Of a DNA stretch of 64,000 nt, positions 40,115 to 48,369 are shown piece by piece. The stretch is from Gammaproteobacteria bacterium (GTDB taxonomy: Bacteria; Pseudomonadota; Gammaproteobacteria; Steroidobacterales; Woeseiaceae), in contig JAHZJK010000002.1 of assembly GCA_022600955.1 (NCBI GenBank), positions 24,994 to 88,993 on the forward strand. Reading direction: 5' to 3'. The notes under the pieces are model-generated. The model saw only the letters and a list, made by a program, of their open reading frames with translations. It had not been told where the DNA came from and ran no database searches. Every line of letters begins with the position of its first letter. The first letter of the stretch is position 1. The translations under genes were made by a program, and so were the position numbers.

Positions 40115-40987
40115 ATGCGTTACGCCTATATTTCCCTGCTTACTCTGATCGCGTCTCCAGCAGCGGCGGAAGTCCAGTTTGAACGTCAGTATATTGACGG
40201 TAGTTACGGTCAGGTTCATGTCTTGATATCCGAACCGGAGACAAGCAGCACGTTGCACACACCTGTGGCATGCCTGTCGCCTAATCCTATGGCTGGTCGC
40301 TATTACCGATTGTTCATGCAGCAGCTGGGTCAGGACAGGGTCATGATTGCACCCGACTATCCGGGACTCGGCCAGTCAGACCCACCACCTGGAATGCTCG
40401 ATATGGCGGGTTATGCCGACTCGATGGCGGAAACACTGGACGCACTGGGATACGGAAAAAACGGTAGCGGTGCAATCGATATATGCGGATACCACACAGG
40501 TACGTTTGTCGCCATCGAGCTCGCCCTGCGGCGCCCGGATCTCGTCCGCAAACTGTTGTTGCTGGGCATACCTTTCTATGAAGGTGAGGCACGCCAGGAG
40601 ATGTACGACAACAACGTTGTTGCCGCAATGCCGTCTGACAAACTCGAAAGTTTACAAGGCTCCTGGGAGTTCACGGTTGTCGACCGTCAGGATGGCGTCG
40701 CACTGCAGCGAGGTTACGATAATTTTGTCGATATTCTGATGCAGCGATTCCGCTCACACTGGCCGTATCATGCGGTTTTTTCATACGCGGCCGAGCCAGC
40801 CGCAGCAAGCGTTTCTCAACCTGTCGTGATTCTCAATACACACGGTGGTCTGGAAGAGCAAACCCGTGCGCTCGCCGACTATTTCGCCGACGCCACGCTG
40901 ATCGAGATTCCGCAATTGCACCATGGCATATTTGATGTCGGTGCAAAGTTGCTCGCGGACGAGGCACGCAACCAGCTGGATCACTAG
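40115..40987 (+). CDS. Exported alpha/beta-hydrolase-fold protein with His at the nucleophile position
   Basis: 290 aa. Signal peptide MRYAYISLLTLIASPAAA. The fold is recognisable: VMIAPDYPGLGQSDPPPG after strand beta4, and the nucleophile elbow ICGYHTGTFVAIELA, whose expected GxSxG reads GYHTG with His127 (CAC). A C-terminal His candidate is in QLHHGIFDVG. Without the Ser it may not be a serine hydrolase, or it may use another mechanism. ATG 40115 is chosen for the signal peptide; an in-frame run extends further upstream across the ppa start. Confidence 0.78.
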   Translation: MRYAYISLLTLIASPAAAEVQFERQYIDGSYGQVHVLISEPETSSTLHTPVACLSPNPMAGRYYRLFMQQLGQDRVMIAPDYPGLGQSDPPPGMLDMAGYADSMAETLDALGYGKNGSGAIDICGYHTGTFVAIELALRRPDLVRKLLLLGIPFYEGEARQEMYDNNVVAAMPSDKLESLQGSWEFTVVDRQDGVALQRGYDNFVDILMQRFRSHWPYHAVFSYAAEPAAASVSQPVVILNTHGGLEEQTRALADYFADATLIEIPQLHHGIFDVGAKLLADEARNQLDH

Positions 40988-41028
40988 TCGCGGCCTCCCG
41001 CAATCAGCTCTGTGGATCAATCATTGCA

Positions 41029-41622
41029 TCAGTCTTCGATGATATCGACGTTCCTGCGAATCACTTTGACCTGCCTCGACTCGCTGTGTCCATCAATGAA
41101 CTGAACAGTATCGTCGCGACCGGCAGAAATCAGAACTGATCGAATGGTTTCCTTGACCGAGGCGTCGAGCGGTTGTCCGGTAATGATTGTGATTCCGTCG
41201 GCGCCATGCAGATTCATCGTGCCCGAGCCGCCGCGAATGACGTGTACATCAACGTCCTCGTCGTGCTCACCAATTATTTCGACGAGTGCATTGTGGTGCT
41301 TGTCACCCGCGCTGGCGTACGCCATGTGCGCGCCCTCTGCACCGATATTCGGAATATCGATCGTCTCGCCATCGACGATGAACGACAGTCCGTCCTCAGT
41401 ACGAGTGATAGTGAGTGGTTCTCCCGAACCATTGGCCAACACTTTTTGCTCACCGACCGCGAGACCTTCGAGGTCAATGGCATCGCCTGACCAATTAACT
41501 TCTACATCGTCGCCTTGGCCTGCCTTGACGACTCTAATCTCCATTTTCTTTTCAGACTCGCCTGCGACCGCTACGAAAGACGTTAGCAGTACCGTCAAGA
41601 CAGCAAATTTCATCCAGTGCAT
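41029..41622 (-). CDS. Exported hypothetical protein
   Basis: 197 aa. Signal peptide MHWMKFAVLTVLLTSFVAVAG, RBS GGGGAG 7 nt upstream. The mature part is beta-rich and acidic: KMEIRVVKAGQGDDVEVNWSGDAIDLEGLAVGE, then DGETIDIPNIGAEG and EHDEDVDVHVIRGGSG. No known domain is recognised, and no Cys in the mature region. It lies downstream of metY by 76 bp but the acidic secreted product suggests a separate role. Confidence 0.7.
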   Translation of the reverse strand: MHWMKFAVLTVLLTSFVAVAGESEKKMEIRVVKAGQGDDVEVNWSGDAIDLEGLAVGEQKVLANGSGEPLTITRTEDGLSFIVDGETIDIPNIGAEGAHMAYASAGDKHHNALVEIIGEHDEDVDVHVIRGGSGTMNLHGADGITIITGQPLDASVKETIRSVLISAGRDDTVQFIDGHSESRQVKVIRRNVDIIED

Positions 41623-41698
41623 TGTGATCTCCCCAAACGTATTCAATGTGTTCAGGGCTATAGATGCGTGCATTGTCAAAATCGTCGCACAATCGACC

Positions 41699-42973
41699 TC
41701 AGCCAGACGCTTCCAGCGCCTGATCCAGGTCGGCGATAATGTCATCAATGTGTTCGATGCCAACGCACAGGCGAATCATGTCCGGCGTGACGCCAGCAGA
41801 TTCGAGTTCCTGCTCCGAGAGTTGTCGATGTGTCGTCGATGCGGGATGTGCTGCCAGCGATTTAACGTCGCCGATATTGACGAGGCGCAGGAACATCTGC
41901 AGCGCATCGTAAAACTTCACGCCTGCATCAAAGCCACCTTTTATGCCGAATGTCAGTAGTGCCGAAGGCTTGCCATTCGTATATTTCTGCGCGAGATCAA
42001 AGTACTTCGAATCGGGAAGCCCGCCGTAATTGACCCATTCGACTCTGGAGTGCTCGCTAAGGTAGCGTGCGACAGCCAGCGCGTTGTCGCAATGACGCTC
42101 CATACGCAACGGCAACGTCGACAGGCCCTGGAGGATCAGAAATGCGTTCATCGGACTGAGTGCGGCACCCGTGTTTCTAAGCGGCACAGTGCGTGCTCGC
42201 CCGATGTAAGCGGCCGGGCCCAGAGCATCTGTATAGACAACACCGTGGTAAGAGTCCTCGGGGGTGGTGAGCATGTGAAACCGTTCGGCATGTTCAGCCC
42301 ATGGAAACTGGCCGCTGTCGACGATCACACCGCCCAGCGAATTGCCGTGACCGGCCATATATTTGGTGAGTGAATTGACGACCACATCGGCGCCCCACTC
42401 TATAGGTTTGATCAGAGCCGGCGTCGCAACCGTGTTGTCGACAATCAGCGGCACACCATGTGCATGCGCCATCGCCGCCAGCGCTTCGAGGTCAACGATA
42501 TTGCCGGCGGGATTGCCGATCGACTCGCAAAAAACGGCAGTGGTCTTGTCGTCGATCAGATGTTGCATCGCCTCGACTGAATCATCCGCTGCGATGCGCA
42601 CTTCGACACCCAGCTTCGGCAGCATGTGCTTGAACAATGTATATGTTCCACCATACAACAACGGTACGGTAACGATATTATTGCCACTCTCGGCAATATT
42701 CAGAATCGCGTAGTTGATCGCGGCGCTACCGGCGCTGACGCACAAACCCGCGATGCCTCCTTCAAGCTCTGCTGAGCGTTTCTCCAGCACGTCAACGGTC
42801 GGATTCATGATGCGCGAGTAGATATTGCCTTCCACCTCAAGATTAAACAGCGCGGCACCGTGAGCCGCATCGTCAAACTCGTAGGCGACCGTCTGGTAAA
42901 TCGGTGGTGCAACAGCCTTCGTCGCAGGATCGGCCTTGAAGCCAGCGTGTATGGCAAGGGTTTCATCTTTCAT
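41699..42973 (-). CDS. metY: O-acylhomoserine sulfhydrylase (MetY-type)
   Basis: 424 aa. PLP enzyme of the Cys/Met metabolism family that makes homocysteine from O-acetyl- or O-succinylhomoserine and sulfide. Motifs: AIHAGFKADPATKAVAPPIYQTVAYEF, SRIMNPTVDVLEKR, VSAGSAAINYAIL, and the PLP lysine in VNSLTKYMAGHGNSLGG. Longer than cystathionine synthases (about 385 aa), which fits MetY. It follows metA by 15 bp, giving a two-step route from homoserine to homocysteine. Whether it prefers acetyl or succinyl cannot be read here. Confidence 0.93.
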   Translation of the reverse strand: MKDETLAIHAGFKADPATKAVAPPIYQTVAYEFDDAAHGAALFNLEVEGNIYSRIMNPTVDVLEKRSAELEGGIAGLCVSAGSAAINYAILNIAESGNNIVTVPLLYGGTYTLFKHMLPKLGVEVRIAADDSVEAMQHLIDDKTTAVFCESIGNPAGNIVDLEALAAMAHAHGVPLIVDNTVATPALIKPIEWGADVVVNSLTKYMAGHGNSLGGVIVDSGQFPWAEHAERFHMLTTPEDSYHGVVYTDALGPAAYIGRARTVPLRNTGAALSPMNAFLILQGLSTLPLRMERHCDNALAVARYLSEHSRVEWVNYGGLPDSKYFDLAQKYTNGKPSALLTFGIKGGFDAGVKFYDALQMFLRLVNIGDVKSLAAHPASTTHRQLSEQELESAGVTPDMIRLCVGIEHIDDIIADLDQALEASG

Positions 42974-42988
42974 CGTGCAATCTTCCGT

Positions 42989-44038
42989 TCAGGTTCGCAG
43001 GTTTAGTGGGTCGTCAGGATCAATTCCTGGCATAAATTGTTCTGTTCTTTCAAGGTTGGTGAGCTGATAAACGATACCAAGCCAGTTATTCACGATGGCC
43101 TTGGCCGTGTCGCCCCAGGTGTTGTCGAGATGTTGCTCGATTTCGTTACCGAGAAGATCGATAAGCGCATCAGGATCATTCCGCACGCTTTCGATAAGGC
43201 AACGCGCTTCTTCCGGAAAGAAGTTTTCCGGGTACAAAGGAAACGTCTCGCGTTCACCAGCTGCGAAACGCCGCACTTCGCGTCTGAACTCTTTGAGCAA
43301 GCTGTTGTGATCGTATTCGGGATGTCCCTGGAAGTAGACGACACGGACCTGGTCCGGGCTGACCGCCAGATGCACACCGCCTTCTGCGCTTTCTGCCAGC
43401 ACCCTCAGTCCAGCCGCTTCCAGTTGCGCACGGGAAATATCGTTGTAGCGTGAATGTGGTACGTCGTAGCGAGTATTGACGTCGCGATTCAGCGGGTGAT
43501 CGGGTGCACATACCCTGTGACTGTAAACACCCCAGCGCTTGTTCGGCAACGGCTGTCGTTCAATACCGTGCGAGTATTTGAGCAGAGCGTGTGTTGCGAG
43601 ACAGGAACACAATGTCGATGCAACGTTTTCGTCGGCCCATCGAACCACGTCCAGCAACGGCTCCCAAAACGGTTCCTGATCGAGGTGCGGATTCGCAACA
43701 TTGGCGCCGGTTATCACCAGCGCGTCCAGTCCCTGTTCTCTGAGGTCTTCGAAGCGACTGTAGTATTTCTCAATGTAGTCGCCGGTCTCAGCGCTGCGTG
43801 TCAGCGATGGCAGTGAGAACGGGTAGACGAAAAACTGGGCGATACGATTGCAGCTACCGACCAGTCTGATGAACTGCCGCTCGGTTGCCTGCAGGGCAGC
43901 ATCCGGCATCATATTCAAAAAGCCAATATGCAGTTCGCGGATATCCTGGTGTTTCGCCCGCTCGAGCGACAGCAACTCGTGCCCGTGGTCGCGCAAATGC
44001 GCGAAAGTGGGCAGATCAGAGTGAGCGACAAGTGTCAC
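42989..44038 (-). CDS. metA: Homoserine O-acyltransferase, MetA family
   Basis: 349 aa. Acylates homoserine, the entry to methionine synthesis. GATase-like fold with catalytic Cys in STLCSCLATHALL, His in VVYFQGHPEYDH, and Glu after it. NMMPDAALQATERQF is near the N terminus. Acyl-CoA choice (acetyl versus succinyl) is set by one active-site residue in this family and is not called here. First gene of metA-metY. A second, unrelated homoserine acyltransferase of the MetX type is encoded at the end of the window. Confidence 0.92.
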   Translation of the reverse strand: MTLVAHSDLPTFAHLRDHGHELLSLERAKHQDIRELHIGFLNMMPDAALQATERQFIRLVGSCNRIAQFFVYPFSLPSLTRSAETGDYIEKYYSRFEDLREQGLDALVITGANVANPHLDQEPFWEPLLDVVRWADENVASTLCSCLATHALLKYSHGIERQPLPNKRWGVYSHRVCAPDHPLNRDVNTRYDVPHSRYNDISRAQLEAAGLRVLAESAEGGVHLAVSPDQVRVVYFQGHPEYDHNSLLKEFRREVRRFAAGERETFPLYPENFFPEEARCLIESVRNDPDALIDLLGNEIEQHLDNTWGDTAKAIVNNWLGIVYQLTNLERTEQFMPGIDPDDPLNLRT

Positions 44039-44150
44039 GGTAAGTTCTTGGCCGGGTGAGGAGTACCTACAACAGACTCTGCCAAACTTCAGGCGCTAAT
44101 AACAGACGCGTATGAACATTCAGATGTAACTATTGGAGTTGCCTGATGAC

Positions 44151-45314
44151 TCAATCGGCAGCGATGAACTCCAGCTGGCAGTCGCCGAGCTTGATGGCAT
44201 CGCCGCTCTTGAGGATTTGCGAACTCACCTTGCGGCCGTTGATGAAGGTGCCGTTAGTACTGCCAAGGTCGACAAGCTTGACCAAATTCGCTGACGTAAC
44301 AACCAGCAAATGATGCCGGCTCACGACCAGGCTGGGGATACAGATGTCGTTTCGAAGATCGCGCCCTATTGCGACACTGTCGCTATCGAGCACGTACTCA
44401 CCAAAAGACTTTTCACCGACTCGAACCAGTAAACGACCGTGTTTTGGGCTTGTATCGCTCTGCAGTTCCGTAAGCTCTGCAGAATCCGCAACAGGGTCGG
44501 ATACCAGGCCGAGGGTACTGGCCGCCCGGCTGACGGATCGCGGCGTAATGGGAAAAGCGGATTCCTGTTCGGCCAGTTGCAGACTTTTGGCGCACAATCC
44601 ACTGACAGTATCCGGGTCGCCCGCTCCAATCTCGTGAAGCCTTGTGATTGCTTCAAGCTTGATCACTTCGCCGACGTCGTCGGCACCTTCGGACTGAATC
44701 TGTTGCATCACAAATTCCTGTGTCTCTTCCAGCGCAAGCGGCGATACTGCTATGTGGCGCCCGGCACGCGCGGTCATGCCTTGCAACGGCTGTTGATAGA
44801 GACAATCACTAAACGCACGCCGACCGGCAACAATGACGAACAGGCCGTAGTGTTCCTGCGCCTCCATTTCCGTTAGCTCGCTAAGATTCTTGAGCACCCA
44901 GGAATCACAATCCTGTGCGTCCTCAATACAGATTACTGTTCGTTGCCCATGGGTTCTCTGGTGGCACAGGAACATGAGAAAGATCTTGTCGAGATCCGCA
45001 ACGCAGAAATCCTTGGGCTCGAAACCGATCGAGCGCACCAGCGCCCGCATATAAGAAGATGCACTCTTGCTGGGAGTTTGTAGCCGTGTGACGCAGGTGT
45101 CCTCATCGAGACCTGCCAGAAAGCTGTCGATAACCTGGCTGGACCTCGCCCGTCCGGCGCCGATCAGAATTGCCGCAGGTTTCTCTTCGGCATAAGCGAC
45201 ATTCAAGCGTCGCAACGCGGCTGCATCGCAAGGCGTCGGGGGCTGTTGCAAAGATCCCGGAGTCGGCAAAGTCGCCGCAAATTCGTCGGCTAGCGGACGA
45301 TGATGCATGGTCAT
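44151..45314 (-). CDS. ExeA-like ATPase with C-terminal FHA domain
   Basis: 387 aa. An AAA/ExeA-like domain (about 35-240) has the Walker B-like VICIEDAQD, but the P-loop position reads IGAGRARSSQV, without the GK(S/T) of Walker A, so ATP binding is doubtful. An FHA domain closes the protein (about 300-385): VAIGRDLRNDI, SLVVSRHHLL and STNGTFINGRKV keep the phosphopeptide-binding residues. No signal or membrane helix. It may sense phosphoproteins at an envelope machine, as ExeA-type ATPases do, but its partner genes are not nearby. It lies upstream of metA in the same direction, with a 112 bp gap. Confidence 0.85.
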   Translation of the reverse strand: MTMHHRPLADEFAATLPTPGSLQQPPTPCDAAALRRLNVAYAEEKPAAILIGAGRARSSQVIDSFLAGLDEDTCVTRLQTPSKSASSYMRALVRSIGFEPKDFCVADLDKIFLMFLCHQRTHGQRTVICIEDAQDCDSWVLKNLSELTEMEAQEHYGLFVIVAGRRAFSDCLYQQPLQGMTARAGRHIAVSPLALEETQEFVMQQIQSEGADDVGEVIKLEAITRLHEIGAGDPDTVSGLCAKSLQLAEQESAFPITPRSVSRAASTLGLVSDPVADSAELTELQSDTSPKHGRLLVRVGEKSFGEYVLDSDSVAIGRDLRNDICIPSLVVSRHHLLVVTSANLVKLVDLGSTNGTFINGRKVSSQILKSGDAIKLGDCQLEFIAAD

Positions 45315-45451
45315 CCTCTCTTATGGCTCGTAAATACGACAGGTCTCGAGCTCTTATGAATTCTATCGCGTACTGAACTCAGTCTAGATGATGCATGCGG
45401 TTATGTAAAACGAATCGAGAATGACGAACTAACTTATTGTTTTTAATGGAC

Positions 45452-46477
45452 TTAGATGGCCGCCGCTCTGGCGAACTCACGATACGAGACCATTCGTTGC
45501 AGGCCCTCATCCCACAGGCAGCATTGAAAGCAGGCCCTGATGTCTTTCAGCGAGAGCGTGATCGTGACAGGCGATTGCAGCTCGGGAATGGCCGCCATCG
45601 CCTCTGGCAGTCGATAGAACGGGATACGTACGTTCAGGTGATGGATGTGATGGTAGCCGATGTTGCCTGTGAACCAGCTCATGACCCTGTTCAGCTTCAG
45701 ATAGCTGGAGGACTCTATCGCGGCGCGACGACTCGTCCAGGTCTCCGCCGGCAACACCTGCATGTTCTCGAAACTGTGTTGCGCGAAGAACAGGAAACTC
45801 CCCAGCATTGACGCAATGGTCATTGGCAACAACACGACGAAAAACGCGACGTCGAAACCGCCCAGAATCCACAACGTTGCCACCATTGCACTGTGGCCGA
45901 GTAACACGAGCAACGAGTCCCAATGCCGTGCCGGATTTCTCAAAAACGGCAGCAGGGTTACGCTGAGGAAGAAAATCGTAAAGTAACCGCCGAGAATGGT
46001 GAGTGGATGCCGTTCGACCCTATATGCAATCCGCTCCATGGGAGACGCGTTGCGCCACATTTCAGTAGTCATTGTTGCAAACGCACCGATGCTGCCTGCG
46101 TCAATTCTGCCCACATGACCGTGATGATGATTGTGACTGTTCTTCCATGATCGCGGCGGCGTAAGCGAGAACACTGCGTACAAGCGGAACAACCACCCTG
46201 CGACTCGCGAGCGTGACAGGATCGCGTTATGCATATAGTCGTGATACGTGATAAATGCGCGCATCAACAACAAAGCCGACAAAACTGAGAACAGCAATCT
46301 CAATGGCCACATGGGCGTCAGTGCCGCGCCAAGCAGCGCCGCCAGCAACATCAGGAAAGTCGAGCTAACGACCCACCAGCTTGTCTTCACAGACTCGACG
46401 CCAAACGGCAACGTAGCCTTGAAAAGGTCCCTGTCCGCCTGCTGGCTGGCGTTCACTTCCTGGTAATTTTCGCTCAT
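45452..46477 (-). CDS. Membrane fatty acid desaturase
   Basis: 341 aa. Three histidine boxes: HDYMH (about 79-83), HNHHHGH (about 115-121) and YHHIHHLN (about 280-287), the diiron ligands of membrane desaturases and hydroxylases. Four to six hydrophobic helices surround them (for example WWVVSSTFLMLLAALLGAAL). It acts on acyl lipids or acyl-CoA at the inner membrane. The start ATG 46477 (MSENYQEVNAS) is used instead of an ATG 7 codons upstream. Expression may respond to temperature, but no signal supports that here. Confidence 0.9.
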   Translation of the reverse strand: MSENYQEVNASQQADRDLFKATLPFGVESVKTSWWVVSSTFLMLLAALLGAALTPMWPLRLLFSVLSALLLMRAFITYHDYMHNAILSRSRVAGWLFRLYAVFSLTPPRSWKNSHNHHHGHVGRIDAGSIGAFATMTTEMWRNASPMERIAYRVERHPLTILGGYFTIFFLSVTLLPFLRNPARHWDSLLVLLGHSAMVATLWILGGFDVAFFVVLLPMTIASMLGSFLFFAQHSFENMQVLPAETWTSRRAAIESSSYLKLNRVMSWFTGNIGYHHIHHLNVRIPFYRLPEAMAAIPELQSPVTITLSLKDIRACFQCCLWDEGLQRMVSYREFARAAAI

Positions 46478-46734
46478 GCGAGTTGAATTCCATATCACGT
46501 CTTGATCGTCATCATTATGTCTGCGCTGGTTTCTGAACGTTTTTCAAATTGCGCCAAATTGCGGCGGTGCGCTGAGTCCTCAGCGGCGACTGGCCGAGCC
46601 ATCCATCTGATGGACAGCTGATGTTTCACTGATGTCTTCTAATGACGGGCACTTCACGCGCCAAAACCTGTTTTCTATCGACTAGAGTGAGCACTGAAAT
46701 ATTCTTGGCGATCATGCCGATAAGGAGCTCAGAT

Positions 46735-47151
46735 ATGTCACGTTTGCTTGCGATAGTTGCTCTGTTGACTGCCGTTACGGCTTGCTCAACAGGCCAAACC
46801 TACAATCCCAACGCCGACGAGCAAATCACCGTGGGCAAGGTGCAGAAAGAAATCCGTATAGGGATGGCAGGCGGCCAGGTTGCCGAAGTTCTCGGATCTC
46901 CGAATATTGTGTCTACCGACGAAAATCGCAATGAGGTCTGGATCTACGACAAGATTTCGACGCAGTATGTGCGCGCCGACGTCAGCGCCGGCATCCTGGC
47001 AATTGGTGGTGGCTCGGACGTGATCGGCGGCACAGGCGTGTCCGGGAGCCAGTCATCAGGCGCAAGCAGTCAACGAACGTTAACCGTTGTCATCAAGTTT
47101 GATGACGCAGGTCTCGTACGCGACTTCGCCTATCACACGTCACGCTTTTGA
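46735..47151 (+). CDS. BamE-like small lipoprotein
   Basis: 138 aa. Signal peptide with a lipobox, MSRLLAIVALLTAVTACSTG (Cys at about 17). RBS AAGGAG at 8 nt spacing supports ATG 46735. The mature domain IRIGMAGGQVAEVLGSPNIV...NEVWIYDK resembles the SmpA/BamE fold. A Gly/Ser-rich loop follows (GGGSDVIGGTGVSGSQSSGAS). Probably outer-membrane anchored. Its stop overlaps a possible TTG start of the next lipoprotein gene, so the three lipoprotein genes form one unit. Confidence 0.82.
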   Translation: MSRLLAIVALLTAVTACSTGQTYNPNADEQITVGKVQKEIRIGMAGGQVAEVLGSPNIVSTDENRNEVWIYDKISTQYVRADVSAGILAIGGGSDVIGGTGVSGSQSSGASSQRTLTVVIKFDDAGLVRDFAYHTSRF

Positions 47152-47165
47152 GTGCTACGCAATCA

Positions 47166-47744
47166 ATGCGTGCAATGCCGCCGACAGTCCATAGAACTGC
47201 TGCAACACTATTCCTTGTCGCGTTAGTGAGTGCGTGTGCAACGCTTCCTGAGGATGCATTCCGGCTCAGCGAAAGCGCCATGGAACTGCGACAGATTCAG
47301 ACTCGCGTTTATGCGGACGTTTCGGATGTTGAAATTCTCGCCGCGTCGTCTGGCGTGTTACAGGACCTCGGGTATGCGATCGACGAACTGGAAAAGGAGC
47401 TGGGTGTTCTTTCGGCATCCAAGCGTGCCGACGCAACCAGCGAAGCAGAAATCGTCGGCAACATTGCACTGGACGTGGCTGACTGCATTCTCACATTCCT
47501 GCTCGGCTGTGAGAATCACTCATACCAGGGGTCCAAAGATGTGCAGGACATCAAGATAACCTTCGTCGTCTTGCCCGAATCACGCGACAACAATGCATAC
47601 AGTGTCCGTCTCACTATGCAGCGCTTTGTCTGGGCCAAGAACGGCGAACTTTACAACCAGGAAACCATCAGCGATGCAGATGTCTATCAAGCGTTTTTCG
47701 ACAAGCTTTCGAAGTCTGTTTTCCTGGAAAAAGAAGGCGTCTGA
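47166..47744 (+). CDS. Putative lipoprotein, paralogue A
   Basis: 192 aa from ATG 47166; ATG 47175 and TTG 47148 are alternatives, the latter overlapping the previous stop. Signal with lipobox LFLVALVSACATLP. The mature protein shares a core with the next gene: MELRQIQTRVYA..LQDLGYAIDELEKELGVLSASKRA against TRQMQTREYD..LQDLGFVIDKADYDLATITATKV. It carries an extra insert, including a short hydrophobic stretch (DVADCILTFLLGC). Function unknown. Confidence 0.75.
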   Translation: MRAMPPTVHRTAATLFLVALVSACATLPEDAFRLSESAMELRQIQTRVYADVSDVEILAASSGVLQDLGYAIDELEKELGVLSASKRADATSEAEIVGNIALDVADCILTFLLGCENHSYQGSKDVQDIKITFVVLPESRDNNAYSVRLTMQRFVWAKNGELYNQETISDADVYQAFFDKLSKSVFLEKEGV

Positions 47745-47745
47745 T

Positions 47746-48159
47746 ATGCGATTACTTGCAACAGGTGTTTTATCGGCAACCCTGATATTGGCCGGCTGTG
47801 CTGCACCCACTGGGGTTATCACGTCCAGCGGCAGTCAAGTCGAGACGCGACAGATGCAGACTCGCGAGTACGATACGCTCGATAAGCGCAATACACTGCG
47901 ATCCGTTGTATCAACATTGCAGGACCTCGGGTTTGTCATAGACAAGGCTGACTATGATCTGGCAACGATCACCGCGACGAAGGTTCAGAACTACGAAATC
48001 AGAATGACTGTTACGGTACGTGAACGAGATGGGAAGCGGCTGGCTGTACGCGCCAACGCACGTTTTAATTCGCAGACTATTGACGACCCCAATGCCTACC
48101 AGGACTTTTTCATCTCATTGGACAAAGCAATGTTTTTGACCCTGCACGAAGTGGACTAG
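47746..48159 (+). CDS. Putative lipoprotein, paralogue B
   Basis: 137 aa. Lipobox LSATLILAGCAAP with Cys at 18. The mature part has VETRQMQTREYDTLDKRNTLRSVVSTLQDLGFVIDKADY and closely resembles the preceding gene, pointing to tandem duplication followed by insertion or loss. ATG 47746 starts one base after the previous stop. No motif beyond the shared core. It is the last of three adjacent lipoprotein genes. Confidence 0.75.
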   Translation: MRLLATGVLSATLILAGCAAPTGVITSSGSQVETRQMQTREYDTLDKRNTLRSVVSTLQDLGFVIDKADYDLATITATKVQNYEIRMTVTVRERDGKRLAVRANARFNSQTIDDPNAYQDFFISLDKAMFLTLHEVD

Positions 48160-48250
48160 GTCTGCCGAGATCAACTGCTGCGAAAACGTCAATCGCTTTG
48201 ACAGCAACGACGGCTAACGTTCAAAAACGACTCCCGTGGCTGATAAGCTC

Positions 48251-48284
48251 CCAATGACAGCTACCGACCAAAAACGGACGTCTC
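48251..48284 (+). repeat. Dispersed intergenic repeat, copy 0 (partial)
   Basis: CCAATGACAGCTACCGACC...GGACGTCTC resembles the right end of the repeats further on (GCTACTGACC..GCGGACG). Weakest copy. Confidence 0.4.
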
Positions 48285-48369
48285 ACCCAATGCCAAGAGC
48301 GAAAATCACGCTCGCTAAATATCAGGTTGTTCGGTCGTCCGAGTTAACAGCCCTCAACACAGATTGACG

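Noticed and set aside
44039..44150. SAM riboswitch or MetJ boxes upstream of metA
   Set aside because: No conserved aptamer pairing or tandem AGACGTCT-like boxes found in the 112 bp.
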